This document shows positions 25,441 through 34,604 of a stretch of DNA of 64,000 nt, piece after piece. The DNA comes from Psychrobacillus psychrodurans (lineage in GTDB: Bacteria; Bacillota; Bacilli; Bacillales_A; Planococcaceae), in NCBI GenBank assembly GCA_900114885.1, contig FOUN01000008.1, forward strand, positions 62,001-126,000. The letters are read 5' to 3'. Position 1 is the first letter of the stretch, and the number at the start of each line of letters is the position of its first letter. The notes under the pieces are model-generated. The model was not told the origin of the DNA, did no database searches, and was given only the letters and a program-made list of their open reading frames with translations. Both the position numbers and the translations under genes were made by a program.

Positions 25441-25705
25441 ACGGGCGGTATGTACAGAGTTATGGGCTATCTTGCATTCCCTTTGGGCTATATTCGAAAA
25501 CTTATGGGCTTTCACCTTGTTTTTTAGGATACGTAGCTTGGTTATGGGCTGTATGTACATAGTTATGGGCTATCTTGCATTCCCTCTGGGCTATTTTCGA
25601 AAACTTATGGGCTTTCACCCTGTTTTTTAGGATACGTAGCTTGGCTATGGGCTGTATGTACATAGTTATGGGCTATCTTGCATTCCCTTCCCTCTGGGCT
25701 ATGTA
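25441..25705. repeat. 103-bp tandem repeat containing 21-bp-phased TATGGGCT
   Basis: TTATGGGCTATCTTG starts at 25460, 25563 and 25666, an exact 103-bp period, about 2.5 copies. Within each copy GGGCT recurs every 21 bp (25464, 25485, 25506; 25567, 25588, 25609) with a 40-bp step between sets (25546 and 25649). The third copy has a 5-bp insertion. It fills the gap between the yclQ terminator and the PAP2 promoter region; short open frames across it are by-products of the periodicity. Confidence 0.88.
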
Positions 25706-25719
25706 CTATAAATCTTCAA

Positions 25720-25754
25720 GAAAAAACGGAGAAAAACATAGTGTTTTTCTCCGT
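25720..25754 (-). terminator. Terminator of the siderophore transport operon
   Basis: ACGGAGAAAAAC (25726-25737) pairs with GTTTTTCTCCGT (25743-25754); six As to the left form the T-tract on the minus strand. Confidence 0.88.
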
Positions 25755-25782
25755 CCGCGCTGACTAGATTGACTTAAGTATA

Positions 25783-26781
25783 TTATTTAAGTGCTTCTAA
25801 TACTGAATCGACTTTAGCCTTTTCGGATTCAATACCACCACCAGCTAAGTACCAGATTTCTGGATCAAGGTAAATAATTTTACCGTTTTTAGCTGCATTC
25901 GTTTTATTTACAATTTCATTTTCAACTGCTTTTTTAGTACCTGATTCGCCTGTACTCACTACTGCATCGCGATCTACAACGAATAGGATATCTGGGTTTT
26001 TCTCTAATACATATTCGTAAGCTACACTTTGACCATGTGTAGAAGCTTCGATTGCTTCATCAGCTTGTGGGAAACCATAAACATCATGGATGACACCAAA
26101 ACGTGATCCAGCACCATATGCACTTAATTCACCTTCATTGGCAAGTACTACTAATGCTTTTTCTTCCATACCAGTAGTTTTCTCCGTTACTTCAGCAATT
26201 TTCGCATCAATTTCTTCTAATGCAGCAGTTGCCTCTGCTTCTTTTTCAAAAATTTTACCTGCTAATTCTGTATTAGCTTTAAAAGAATTCATGTAATCTG
26301 TTGTATCTACACCAACGAATACTGTATTAGCAATTTTACTTAGTTCTTCATATGCATCCCCTTGACGTCCAGAGATAAAGATAACATCTGGGTCCATTGC
26401 AGCGATAGCTTCGAAATCAGGCTCTTTTAATCCACCAGCATTTTCATATGCCGCTTCATCTGCGTATTTATCCAAATAAGAGGGAACGTTAGCTTGTGGT
26501 ACTGCTGTTACATCCACTCCAAGTGCATCTAATGTATCAAGGAAACCAAAGTCAAATACTACAACTTTTTCTGGTTTTTCTTCTAACGTTACTTCAGCAT
26601 ATCCTTCAGGTTGAGCAATTGTTAATGGGTATACAGATGCTTCTTCAGCCCCGTTTGTTTCTTCCGTTGCTTTTTTATCTGTTGTTGATGAGTCTTTTTT
26701 TGTTTCATCCTCTGCACCACATGCAGCTAAAATTAGTACTAGTAAAGCAAACATTACAGCTAAAAACTTATAATTCTTCAT
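25783..26781 (-). CDS. yclQ: Siderophore-binding lipoprotein (YclQ/FatB-like)
   Basis: A 332-residue substrate-binding lipoprotein, exported and anchored by the lipobox LILAAC near residue 20. After an acidic, threonine-rich linker the periplasmic-binding-protein type III fold begins (EKVVVFDFGFLDTLDALGV, PDFEAIAAMDPDVIFISGR, NPDILFVVDRDA). It resembles YclQ, the petrobactin receptor; other catecholate siderophores are possible. ATG at 26781 follows AGAGGAA. Last gene of a Fur-controlled yclNOPQ-type operon. Confidence 0.85.
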   Translation of the reverse strand: MKNYKFLAVMFALLVLILAACGAEDETKKDSSTTDKKATEETNGAEEASVYPLTIAQPEGYAEVTLEEKPEKVVVFDFGFLDTLDALGVDVTAVPQANVPSYLDKYADEAAYENAGGLKEPDFEAIAAMDPDVIFISGRQGDAYEELSKIANTVFVGVDTTDYMNSFKANTELAGKIFEKEAEATAALEEIDAKIAEVTEKTTGMEEKALVVLANEGELSAYGAGSRFGVIHDVYGFPQADEAIEASTHGQSVAYEYVLEKNPDILFVVDRDAVVSTGESGTKKAVENEIVNKTNAAKNGKIIYLDPEIWYLAGGGIESEKAKVDSVLEALK

Positions 26782-26800
26782 TTGTCTAATTCCTCTTTTC

Positions 26801-27562
26801 CTATGAGTTAAAATATACACAGATGCGACAGCTATTCATTTCTTGGATAGGAATATCCATGTCATAAATTTCTTTAAGTGCATCAGAGTTAATAATTTCA
26901 TGTGTTGGTCCGTCTTTTACAACACGACCGTCTTTTAAGGCTACAATATAGTCTGAATAAACAGATGCAAAGTTGATATCATGTAAAACAATAATAACTG
27001 TTTTACCTAAATCCTCTACAAGCTTACGTAAAATCTTCATAATTTGAACAGAATGTTTCATATCTAAGTTATTTAAAGGCTCATCGAGTAGGATATATTC
27101 GGTATCTTGGGCAATAACCATTGCGATAAATGCTCGCTGGCGTTGACCACCGGAAAGTTCGTCCATATAACTATCCTGTAAATCACCTAAATTCATATAT
27201 TCTATTGCTTGGTCGACCATTTTCTCGTCTTCCTCATTTAAACGGCCTTTAGAGTAAGGAAAGCGTCCAAATGAAATTAGCTCACGAATAGTCAAACGGA
27301 CATTCATAAAATTTGATTGCTTTAAAATGGAAACGCGTTTTGAAAAGTCATTGGATTTCCATCTTTTCACGTCTGATTTATCTAAAAGAACTTCTCCCGT
27401 GTCTGCGTCCAATAAACGACTAACCATTGATAATAGTGTAGATTTTCCAGCACCGTTTGGTCCAATAAACGATGTTATTTTACCCGACTGAATATTTACA
27501 CTAACATTATCCACAACTGGCTTTTTAGCAAAATACTTAGAAACCTCTTTGACTTGAATCAT
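26801..27562 (-). CDS. yclP: Siderophore ABC transporter ATPase (YclP-like)
   Basis: 253 residues: Walker A FIGPNGAGKST, Q-loop ILKQSNF, signature DELSGGQRQRAFIA, Walker B EYILLDEPLNNLD, H-loop VLHDINFAS. FepC/FhuC-type ATPase energising Fe-siderophore import. Start overlaps the preceding permease stop by four bases. Confidence 0.9.
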   Translation of the reverse strand: MIQVKEVSKYFAKKPVVDNVSVNIQSGKITSFIGPNGAGKSTLLSMVSRLLDADTGEVLLDKSDVKRWKSNDFSKRVSILKQSNFMNVRLTIRELISFGRFPYSKGRLNEEDEKMVDQAIEYMNLGDLQDSYMDELSGGQRQRAFIAMVIAQDTEYILLDEPLNNLDMKHSVQIMKILRKLVEDLGKTVIIVLHDINFASVYSDYIVALKDGRVVKDGPTHEIINSDALKEIYDMDIPIQEMNSCRICVYFNS

Positions 27563-28509
27563 GAAGTTCGACTCTCCTTTAATAGTAAATAGATGAAGTA
27601 GATTCCTCCAATGAAGTTAATAATAACGCTCAGCGTTGTATCGAAAGTAAATATACGTTCAACAACCCACTGACCACCAATTAAAGCTACTAAACTCATT
27701 AAACTTGCTCCAATGATTAACGTTGTATGCTTGTACGTGTTAAAGAATTGGTACGATAGGTTCGCTACGATTAGTCCGAAAAATGTAATAGGTCCAACAA
27801 GTGCCGTTGAAGTTGCTATTAATATCGATGACAATACTAGCATTGTTTTAACAATTTTGTCATAATCCACACCAAGGTTAATGGCGTTATCTCGGCCAAG
27901 TGATAATACGTCTAGTTCACGTATGTTTCGCCAGCCATAAACTACTGTTAGTAAGATAATAACTAATGCTAGCCAGACTAAATCACCATTCACATTATTA
28001 AAGCTTGCGAACATCTTATTCTGTAAGCTTGTAAATTCGTTTGGATCAATGAGTACTTGAAGGAATGTTGTAATACTTCCCATGAACGTCCCTAGAATAA
28101 TACCTACAAGTAACAGGAAGTAAACTGGACGTTTTCCTGCCTTGAATAGAAACTTATATAGTAGTAATGCAAATACAATCATTGCAATAACTGATATAGC
28201 AAAATTATAGTTTTTATTTATAACTAAAATGGACATGGAACCAAAGAAGTAATAAATAATTGTTTGGATTAACATATATAGGGAATCAAGGCCCATAACA
28301 CTCGGCGTTAAGATTTTATTATGTGTAATCGTCTGAAAAATAACAGTTGAATATGCAATCGCTACTCCTGTTAGCGCCATTGCCAATACTTTAATCGCTC
28401 GACGTGGTAATGCATAATCATAGCTTCCATTCAATCCATGGAATAGATAAAGTGCTGTTGAAATTAAAACTATGCCTATTAATATCATCATTTTCGTACT
28501 GTTACGCAT
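27559..28509 (-). CDS. yclO: Siderophore ABC permease (YclO-like)
   Basis: 316 residues, FecCD-family permease with about nine membrane segments (VMGLDSLYMLIQTIIYY, GPITFFGLIVANLSYQF is the coupling-helix region). The ATG at 28509 follows AGGGGG and overlaps the first permease stop; a longer in-frame start at 28548 lies inside yclN. Pairs with YclN as the heterodimeric channel. Confidence 0.88.
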   Translation of the reverse strand: MRNSTKMMILIGIVLISTALYLFHGLNGSYDYALPRRAIKVLAMALTGVAIAYSTVIFQTITHNKILTPSVMGLDSLYMLIQTIIYYFFGSMSILVINKNYNFAISVIAMIVFALLLYKFLFKAGKRPVYFLLLVGIILGTFMGSITTFLQVLIDPNEFTSLQNKMFASFNNVNGDLVWLALVIILLTVVYGWRNIRELDVLSLGRDNAINLGVDYDKIVKTMLVLSSILIATSTALVGPITFFGLIVANLSYQFFNTYKHTTLIIGASLMSLVALIGGQWVVERIFTFDTTLSVIINFIGGIYFIYLLLKESRTS

Positions 28510-29452
28510 ATGCTTTCCCCCTAAACAACATGAACAGGAAGATTGCACTTCCGATTACACCAACCGTCATGCTAATCGGAATTTCATAAGGGAATATAAT
28601 TACCCGTCCTATAATATCGCATATCAATAAGAAAATAACTCCTAGTAATGCTGTGTGTGGTAATGTCTTTTCCAAATGATCCCCTTTAAAAATCGAGACA
28701 ATATTTGGGATGATTAATCCTAAAAATGGAATCATTCCGACCGTTAAAACAACGGTAACTGATATTAAAGCGACTAGTACTAAACCTAGATTCAACACTT
28801 TGTTGTAAGAAAGACCGAGGTTTTTTGCAAAATCCTCACCCATTCCTGCTACTGTAAAGCGGTTCGCAAAAATATAAGCAAGAATCAGTACTGGAACACT
28901 TATGTAAAGTAATTCGTATCTCCCCTTTAATATTAAAGAGAAGTCTCCTTGTAACCAGACAGACATATTTTGAATAATATCTGATTTGTAAGCAAAAAAC
29001 GTCGCAATAGAAGATAAAATATTTCCGAACATTAACCCTACTAGCGGAACAAATATTGCATCTTTAAATTTAATCCGATTTAAAATTTGCATGAATAGCA
29101 GTGTTCCTGCTAAAGCAAATATAAATGCAAAGGAAATTTTTTGCATATATGTTGCATTTGTAAATACAAGCATCGAGATTAAAATCCCTAAGCGAGTCGC
29201 ATCAAGCGTACCAGCAGTAGTTGGAGATACAAATTTATTTCTACTAAGACTTTGCATAATTAGACCTGCAATACTCATCCCTGCTCCTGCAAGTATTATG
29301 GCAATTAGTCTAGGTAGTCTGCTTATAAGAAAAATTTCGGTCTCTTCCGACTTAAAGTCTAATAAATCCATTGGTGAGATACTTGATACACCAACAAAGA
29401 GAGATAAGAGAGAAAGCGCTACTAGTGCAATTATAAGATATCTTTTTTTCAT
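28502..29452 (-). CDS. yclN: Siderophore ABC permease (YclN-like)
   Basis: 316 residues, FecCD permease: RLPRLIAIILAGAGMSIAG is the family's N-terminal signature, and GMIPFLGLIIPNIVS the coupling region. First gene of the operon. The start at 29452 has GAGGA six bases upstream; an ATG five codons earlier has only a weak site. Preceded by a strong promoter bracketed by Fur boxes. Confidence 0.88.
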   Translation of the reverse strand: MKKRYLIIALVALSLLSLFVGVSSISPMDLLDFKSEETEIFLISRLPRLIAIILAGAGMSIAGLIMQSLSRNKFVSPTTAGTLDATRLGILISMLVFTNATYMQKISFAFIFALAGTLLFMQILNRIKFKDAIFVPLVGLMFGNILSSIATFFAYKSDIIQNMSVWLQGDFSLILKGRYELLYISVPVLILAYIFANRFTVAGMGEDFAKNLGLSYNKVLNLGLVLVALISVTVVLTVGMIPFLGLIIPNIVSIFKGDHLEKTLPHTALLGVIFLLICDIIGRVIIFPYEIPISMTVGVIGSAIFLFMLFRGKAYA

Positions 29453-29489
29453 AACTATCCTCGTCATTCTTTTTGTGAATGGGCGATAT

Positions 29490-29570
29490 TGAAAATCATT
29501 ATCAATTACTCACAGTCCAATTATAGCACCTTGACTATTTATGTCAACGGTTAAATGAAAATGATTTTCA
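29490..29570 (-). promoter_or_regulatory. Promoter of yclNOPQ with two Fur boxes
   Basis: Minus-strand TTGACA (29547-29542), 16-bp spacer, TATAAT (29525-29520). A Fur-type 7-1-7 dyad lies on each side: TGAAAAT-C-ATTATCA (29490-29504, one mismatch between arms) downstream, and the perfect TGAAAAT-G-ATTTTCA (29556-29570) upstream. This predicts iron repression of the whole operon. Confidence 0.85.
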
Positions 29571-29641
29571 ATTGATAATACACCTATATGCCTCTTCAGC
29601 GTATTTTAGTCCTACTCTATCTTACTATACTTTAACCCTAA

Positions 29642-29689
29642 TTTAAAAAAACTGTTGTAATTGTTGATTTTTCGCAACAATTACAACAG
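29642..29689 (-). terminator. Terminator of the DUF6612-like lipoprotein gene
   Basis: CTGTTGTAATTGTTG (29652-29666) pairs perfectly with CAACAATTACAACAG (29675-29689); A-run to the left gives the minus-strand T-tract. Confidence 0.88.
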
Positions 29690-29722
29690 CCTCCTGTTAA
29701 ATGCTTAACAACTATAATTTGA

Positions 29723-30568
29723 TTAAATCGCTGTAGCACCATCAATAACTTCTTGTGGAACGACTATTTTATCTATTTCATTGAACTTAGAGAAATCTGT
29801 TTTAGCATTCATGTTCAAATTGATCATCTCTCCGTTCATAGTCATATCCATATCTATCACCATATCTAATTTGTTCGTTTGGAATGATTCTTTATCAATA
29901 TGAACTAGGTAGTCAACCGAATGAATAGTAAAGTCTAAGTTAACATTTTCTTCTGTAGTGAGACTTTGAAGTGCTTCATCTACCTGATCTTTTACAAGAC
30001 TCGTAAACTCTTCACCACTACCCTCAAGTGTTAAAATATAGTTTTCATCGTCTTGCTCAAATTCCACTTGTTCTAAATACTCTTGTAAAGGCTGCAGTTG
30101 AGTTGCAGGATCAGTTTGGTTTGTAGCACCCATCATTTGGTCTACCATCTCTTGAGGAAACTTCATCCATTGTGCAGTAGTTCCTTCAAACACATACATT
30201 CCATCTTCTGTAATATAAGTCTCCATCTCAGTCACTTGAGATTCACCGCCTTCACTAACACCCATCATAGTGGTTGTACCTTTTTGGTGCATTTGCATCG
30301 GCTCTATTATATATTCCATATCCATCACAGATTTAATATCCAAAGTCATTTCTTCACTTGGAATACTCATTGTCTGTTTCATATCTATCGTGCCTTTTAC
30401 GCTCTTCAGCTCTTCTGAGGCTTTCATTGATTTGTCATATACTTCTTGTAAAGTGAGTTTACTAGTTTCTGTTACCTCTTTTTCTTGTACCGGAGTTGCA
30501 GTTTCGTTACAAGCAGCTAGACCTAACGATAATGTTGCTACTGATAATAACATTGTCCATTTTTTCAT
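29723..30568 (-). CDS. Exported lipoprotein, DUF6612-like
   Basis: 281 residues with signal peptide and lipobox LGLAAC. The mature protein is a beta-rich, methionine-rich fold (KSVKGTIDMKQTMSIP, MEYIIEPMQMHQKGT, YVFEGTTAQWMKFP) like the LppX/LolA-related DUF6612 lipoproteins of Bacillales. A lipid- or hydrophobic-ligand carrier is possible by fold; no function is established. Monocistronic, own terminator. Confidence 0.78.
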   Translation of the reverse strand: MKKWTMLLSVATLSLGLAACNETATPVQEKEVTETSKLTLQEVYDKSMKASEELKSVKGTIDMKQTMSIPSEEMTLDIKSVMDMEYIIEPMQMHQKGTTTMMGVSEGGESQVTEMETYITEDGMYVFEGTTAQWMKFPQEMVDQMMGATNQTDPATQLQPLQEYLEQVEFEQDDENYILTLEGSGEEFTSLVKDQVDEALQSLTTEENVNLDFTIHSVDYLVHIDKESFQTNKLDMVIDMDMTMNGEMINLNMNAKTDFSKFNEIDKIVVPQEVIDGATAI

Positions 30569-30710
30569 AAAAATATCATCCCTTCTCAGTAAGATACTTA
30601 CTTTACGGGATGATTACTAAAAAAGTTTCATTATTTTGAAAGAGTGAATAATACTGCGATTTCCATCTCAGCTAGAATCGTCAATTTTCACTTCAATTAA
30701 TAGATTGCCG

Positions 30711-30772
30711 AAAAAAAAGTGATATTGGTTGTGAATGACACCACACCAATATCACTAAAATTCCCTCGTTAA
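30711..30772 (-). terminator. Terminator element A with conserved 5' tag
   Basis: On the minus strand TTAACGAGGGAATTTTAG (30772-30755) leads into the stem AGTGATATTGG/CCAATATCACT and a run of eight Ts. It lies 93 bp beyond the peptide-transporter stop. The same tag precedes a different hairpin at 42101-42172. Confidence 0.75.
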
Positions 30773-30864
30773 CAATAGAACAAAACGTTCAACTATAGCC
30801 CTTCAAACACGCTAGAAAAAGGTATTGACCTTAACAAAACGTCCATGTTTTTGCTCTTTTGAAA

Positions 30865-32352
30865 TCACTTAACGCCACGCATATATTTTTGGATCAATGG
30901 AGTCATGAAGTAGAGTAATAAACCAATAACTAAAGCTACTGCTCCAATAACACCGAAGTAAATAATTTCGTTTTCCGGCGTGTAAAATTTAACTACTTGA
31001 GCATTGATAGCTTGAGCTGATGCATTCGTCATAAACCATAAGCTCATCGTTTGAGCTGCGAATGCTCCAGGTGCAAGTTTTGTAGTTGCAGATAATCCTA
31101 CCGGTGATAATAATAATTCACCTAATACTACAAGGAAGAAGCTCAGTACAAGCCAAAAAGGGCTAACTAATGAGTCTGTTCCATTGAAGTAAGCTGGAAT
31201 AATCATTACGATAAAGGACATCCCTGCAAAAAACAAACCAAAAGCGAATTTTTTCGGAGTTGACGGTTGTCTATCTCCTAGCTTCACCCACATCCAAGCA
31301 AACATTGGTGCAAATGCAATGATAAATAATGGATTTAAAGATTGGAACCAAGCAGGTGAAATCTCAAAAGATCCCATCATTAAATCTACGCGTTCATCAG
31401 CATACTGTGCTAAAATATTCGAACCTTGCTCTTGAATTGCCCAGAACATCATAGCAGCAACAAAAAGCGGAATATAAGCTAGTAATCTAGACTTTTCATC
31501 TTCTGTTGTTTTGCTACTTCTATACATAACTATAAAGTACAGAGTAGGGATAACGATACCTAGAATAGAGACAGTCATGATGAAACCATCAATCGTTAAT
31601 ATACCCTGTTGTATCAATATAAATCCGGCCGCCAGAATAATAACTAAAGCAATACCAATTCTCGTTAATACCTTTTTACGTTCTTCTTTAGACATTGGAT
31701 TTGGCACATATGTACCCGCTAATCCTAAATATTTCTTTTTCGTGATTAAAAATACAATTAACCCTAACGCCATACCAACTGCAGCAATTCCGAATCCTAA
31801 ATGGAAGTTATATTCAAGACCAATTGTCCCGACGATTAAAGGTGCGATAAATGCCCCCATGTTAATCCCCATGTAGAAAATACTAAATCCTGAGTCGCGG
31901 CGAGTATCTTCTTTCGAATAAAGATCTCCGATAATGCTTGAAATGTTTGGTTTTAGCAAGCCTGTCCCTATGATGATTAATGCCATCGACACAAATAAAG
32001 TAGTCAATCCTCCAGGGAATGCCAAGACGATATGACCAATCATTATTAGGACACCACCGTAGAAAACAGTTTTCGTTGTACCGAATAGGCGGTCAGCAAT
32101 CCATCCTCCAATAATCCCAGACATGTATACTAGTGAACCATACACAGCCATAATTGAGTTAGCAGTAGAACGTTCTAGTCCTAGTCCACCCTGTGTTACT
32201 TCGTAATACATATAGTAGATTAGGATTGCGCGCATTCCATAGTAAGAAAAACGCTCCCAAAACTCTGTGAAAAACAATGATAGTAATCCTTTCGGATGAC
32301 CAAAAAACCCTTTTTGAGGGACAGATTTTACAATCTCTTCTCTTGATGCCAT
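30865..32352 (-). CDS. POT-family di/tripeptide transporter
   Basis: 495 residues, 12-14 membrane segments, proton-coupled peptide uptake. POT signatures: FTEFWERFSYYGMRAIL (the ExxER proton motif), GGWIADRLFGT, and FSIFYMGINMGAFIAP (PTR2 signature). Close in length to B. subtilis YclF/DtpT. ATG at 32352 follows AGAGGT; the 16-codon extension lacks a ribosome site. Confidence 0.9.
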   Translation of the reverse strand: MASREEIVKSVPQKGFFGHPKGLLSLFFTEFWERFSYYGMRAILIYYMYYEVTQGGLGLERSTANSIMAVYGSLVYMSGIIGGWIADRLFGTTKTVFYGGVLIMIGHIVLAFPGGLTTLFVSMALIIIGTGLLKPNISSIIGDLYSKEDTRRDSGFSIFYMGINMGAFIAPLIVGTIGLEYNFHLGFGIAAVGMALGLIVFLITKKKYLGLAGTYVPNPMSKEERKKVLTRIGIALVIILAAGFILIQQGILTIDGFIMTVSILGIVIPTLYFIVMYRSSKTTEDEKSRLLAYIPLFVAAMMFWAIQEQGSNILAQYADERVDLMMGSFEISPAWFQSLNPLFIIAFAPMFAWMWVKLGDRQPSTPKKFAFGLFFAGMSFIVMIIPAYFNGTDSLVSPFWLVLSFFLVVLGELLLSPVGLSATTKLAPGAFAAQTMSLWFMTNASAQAINAQVVKFYTPENEIIYFGVIGAVALVIGLLLYFMTPLIQKYMRGVK

Positions 32353-32614
32353 TCTTTTTACCTCTTTTCTAATTTTGAAAATATTAGGAATAAACTCCAC
32401 TTAATATAGTTAGAGCATATGAAAAGTTACCTAATACCTTAAACTAACAAGACAATTATTATAAACTTCCCTTTTTCAATTGTCAAAAAACCTTTTATAT
32501 TTCAATTAGGAAGATTACTATTAGAAAAAGCGTAATTTCAACATTCTCAAATGATTTTCTCCAACTAAATTGACGAAAATTGGAATTTTTATTTATTCTA
32601 TCGAATTTAATTAT
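32353..32614. other. Divergent intergenic region
   Basis: AT-rich spacer between the divergent peptide transporter and YgaD-type exporter. Apart from the exporter promoter at its right edge nothing is recognised. Confidence 0.4.
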
Positions 32615-32642
32615 TTCGACTTTTGAAATTGTTAGTTATAAT
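32615..32642 (+). promoter_or_regulatory. Putative promoter of the YgaD-type exporter
   Basis: TTCGAC (32615-32620), 16-bp spacer, perfect TATAAT (32637-32642), 32 bp before the start codon. Confidence 0.5.
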
Positions 32643-32674
32643 AGTCGTTATGACAGAAGGAAGGAGCGATTTAA

Positions 32675-34393
32675 ATGCTCAAGAAGTTTTTTTCATATTA
32701 CAAACCGCATAAGCGACTGTTTATCATTGATTTTAGTAGTGCTGTTTTTGTCGCAATTTTAGAGCTCGCATTTCCAGTAGCAGTTCAACGGTTTATCGAT
32801 GATTTGCTACCTACTAAGGATTGGAGCATGATTACACAAATAAGTATCCTGCTGTTAGTAGTCTATATAATCAGCACTTTTCTACAGTATGTTGTAAGTT
32901 ATTTTGGTCATAAGCTTGGGATAAATATCGAAACCGATATGAGACAGCAATTATTCACTCATGTGCAACGCCAATCATTCCGATTCTTCGATAATACTAA
33001 GACAGGCCATATTATGAGTCGAATCACAAATGATCTATTTGATATTGGTGAACTTGCCCATCACGGTCCTGAGGATTTGTTCATCGCATTTATGACAGTA
33101 ATTGGGGCATTTACAATTATGTACAATATCAATCCCGAACTTGCAATTATCGCAATTGTCATGGTTCCATTCTTATCCATCGTAGCAACGTATGGCAACA
33201 TTATGATGAATAAAGCTTGGAAAAACATGTACGGTAAAATTGCCGATGTAAATGCTCGAGTAGAGGACAGTGTATCTGGCGTTCGCGTCGTTCAATCATT
33301 TACCAATGAATCTTTCGAAATTGCTCGTTTCAAAGAAGATAATGGTCAGTTCCGTTTAGCAAAACTTGTTGCCTATAAAGTAATGGCCGGCACACATTCT
33401 AGTATTTATATGTTAACTAGGCTAGTAACACTGGTCGTACTTGTTGTAGGAGCTTGGTTTACGTACAAAGGAACTCTTAGTAATGGAGAGCTTGTAAGTT
33501 TTGTTCTGTATGTCAACGTGTTAATCAAACCAGTTGATAAAATTACTGCACTACTTGAACTATATCCTAAAGGAATGGCTGGGTTCAAACGCTTTTTAGA
33601 GCTTGTTGAGCAGGATCCTGAAATTCAGGACTCGCCTAATGCACTTACAGTTCAGCATTTAAAAGGAGATATAACCTTTGAGAAGGTTGGTTTCCGTTAC
33701 GATGAACATAAACCCGTATTAAACGATATTAGCTTGTCTATTAAAGCAGGAGAAACTATCGCTTTTGTAGGTCCATCTGGAGCTGGAAAAACTACTATTT
33801 GTTCGCTCATACCAAGATTTTATGATGTTCAAGAGGGTACCATTTCCGTTGACGGATTGAACATTCAAGATATTACAACGAAGTCTTTACGTTCACAGAT
33901 CGGGATTGTTCAACAGGATGTATTTTTGTTCACAGGCTCTATTCGTGAAAATATTGCCTATGGTAAACAAGATGCTAGTGAAGAAGAAATTCGAGATGCT
34001 GCCAAAAAAGCACATTTAGAGGACATGATCGCCTCCCTTCCCGAAGGCTATGATACACAAATCGGTGAAAGAGGACTTAAATTATCTGGTGGACAGAAAC
34101 AGCGTCTAGCGATAGCTCGTATGTTCTTGAAAAATCCACCAATTCTAATTTTGGATGAGGCTACATCAGCTCTTGATACTGAAACAGAAAGATTTATCCA
34201 GAAGGCTTTAATGGAGCTTGCTGAAAATAGGACTACCCTTATTATTGCGCACAGACTGGCAACTATTCGTGATGCGGACCGCGTACTTGTAGTAACTGAG
34301 GATGGGATTGCGGAAGATGGATCTTATAGTGATTTAGTGGCACAGAATGGAATATTTGCTAGACTGCATAATATACAGTTTCAAGAGGTTTAA
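32675..34393 (+). CDS. ABC multidrug/lipid exporter (YgaD-like)
   Basis: A 572-residue half-exporter that should act as a homodimer: six membrane segments, then Walker A GPSGAGKTT, Q-loop GIVQQDVFLF, intact LSGGQKQRLAIAR, Walker B ILILDEATSALD and H-loop IIAHRLAT. Every catalytic residue is consensus, unlike the pair at 2351-5903. Similar in size to B. subtilis YgaD. AAGGAG precedes the ATG; monocistronic with its own terminator. Confidence 0.88.
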   Translation: MLKKFFSYYKPHKRLFIIDFSSAVFVAILELAFPVAVQRFIDDLLPTKDWSMITQISILLLVVYIISTFLQYVVSYFGHKLGINIETDMRQQLFTHVQRQSFRFFDNTKTGHIMSRITNDLFDIGELAHHGPEDLFIAFMTVIGAFTIMYNINPELAIIAIVMVPFLSIVATYGNIMMNKAWKNMYGKIADVNARVEDSVSGVRVVQSFTNESFEIARFKEDNGQFRLAKLVAYKVMAGTHSSIYMLTRLVTLVVLVVGAWFTYKGTLSNGELVSFVLYVNVLIKPVDKITALLELYPKGMAGFKRFLELVEQDPEIQDSPNALTVQHLKGDITFEKVGFRYDEHKPVLNDISLSIKAGETIAFVGPSGAGKTTICSLIPRFYDVQEGTISVDGLNIQDITTKSLRSQIGIVQQDVFLFTGSIRENIAYGKQDASEEEIRDAAKKAHLEDMIASLPEGYDTQIGERGLKLSGGQKQRLAIARMFLKNPPILILDEATSALDTETERFIQKALMELAENRTTLIIAHRLATIRDADRVLVVTEDGIAEDGSYSDLVAQNGIFARLHNIQFQEV

Positions 34394-34405
34394 TACTAAT
34401 TAAAC

Positions 34406-34452
34406 CAAAAAGTTGTCTCCCGGTAGAAAACTACTGGCGAGACAACTTTTTT
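34406..34452. terminator. Terminator of the YgaD-type gene
   Basis: AAAAAGTTGTCTC pairs with GAGACAACTTTTT, with an inner CCGGTAG/CTACTGG stem; strong. Confidence 0.9.
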
Positions 34453-34478
34453 ATTTATAACCCATTAAATCTTTTCTT

Positions 34479-34604
34479 CATTCTAGTGATTCTTTGTTAC
34501 ATTCTAGCGATTCTTTGTTACATTCTAGCGATTTCCTGCGTCATTCTAGCGATTTTTCGTTACATTCTGGCGATTCTCCGCAACATTCTAGTGATTCTAT
34601 CTAT
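34479..34604. repeat. Six exact 21-bp tandem units, CATTCTAGCGATT type
   Basis: Units start at 34479, 34500, 34521, 34542, 34563 and 34584, all exactly 21 bp apart. Consensus CATTCTAGYGATT followed by a variable T-rich eight bases. It begins 26 bp after the exporter terminator and its last unit ends on the hflX stop codon (34601-34603). A related two-unit trace (CCGATTTT at 49308 and 49329) occurs after rsiV. Confidence 0.92.

Noticed and set aside
25366-25763. Short open frames across the TATGGGCT region on both strands
   Set aside because: They mirror the 103-bp repeat on both strands and lack ribosome sites.
10855-34604. Phased short repeats as CRISPR arrays
   Set aside because: Repeat boxes are only 8-13 bp, the spacers 8-13 bp, and there are no cas genes; the period is 21 bp, far below CRISPR spacing.
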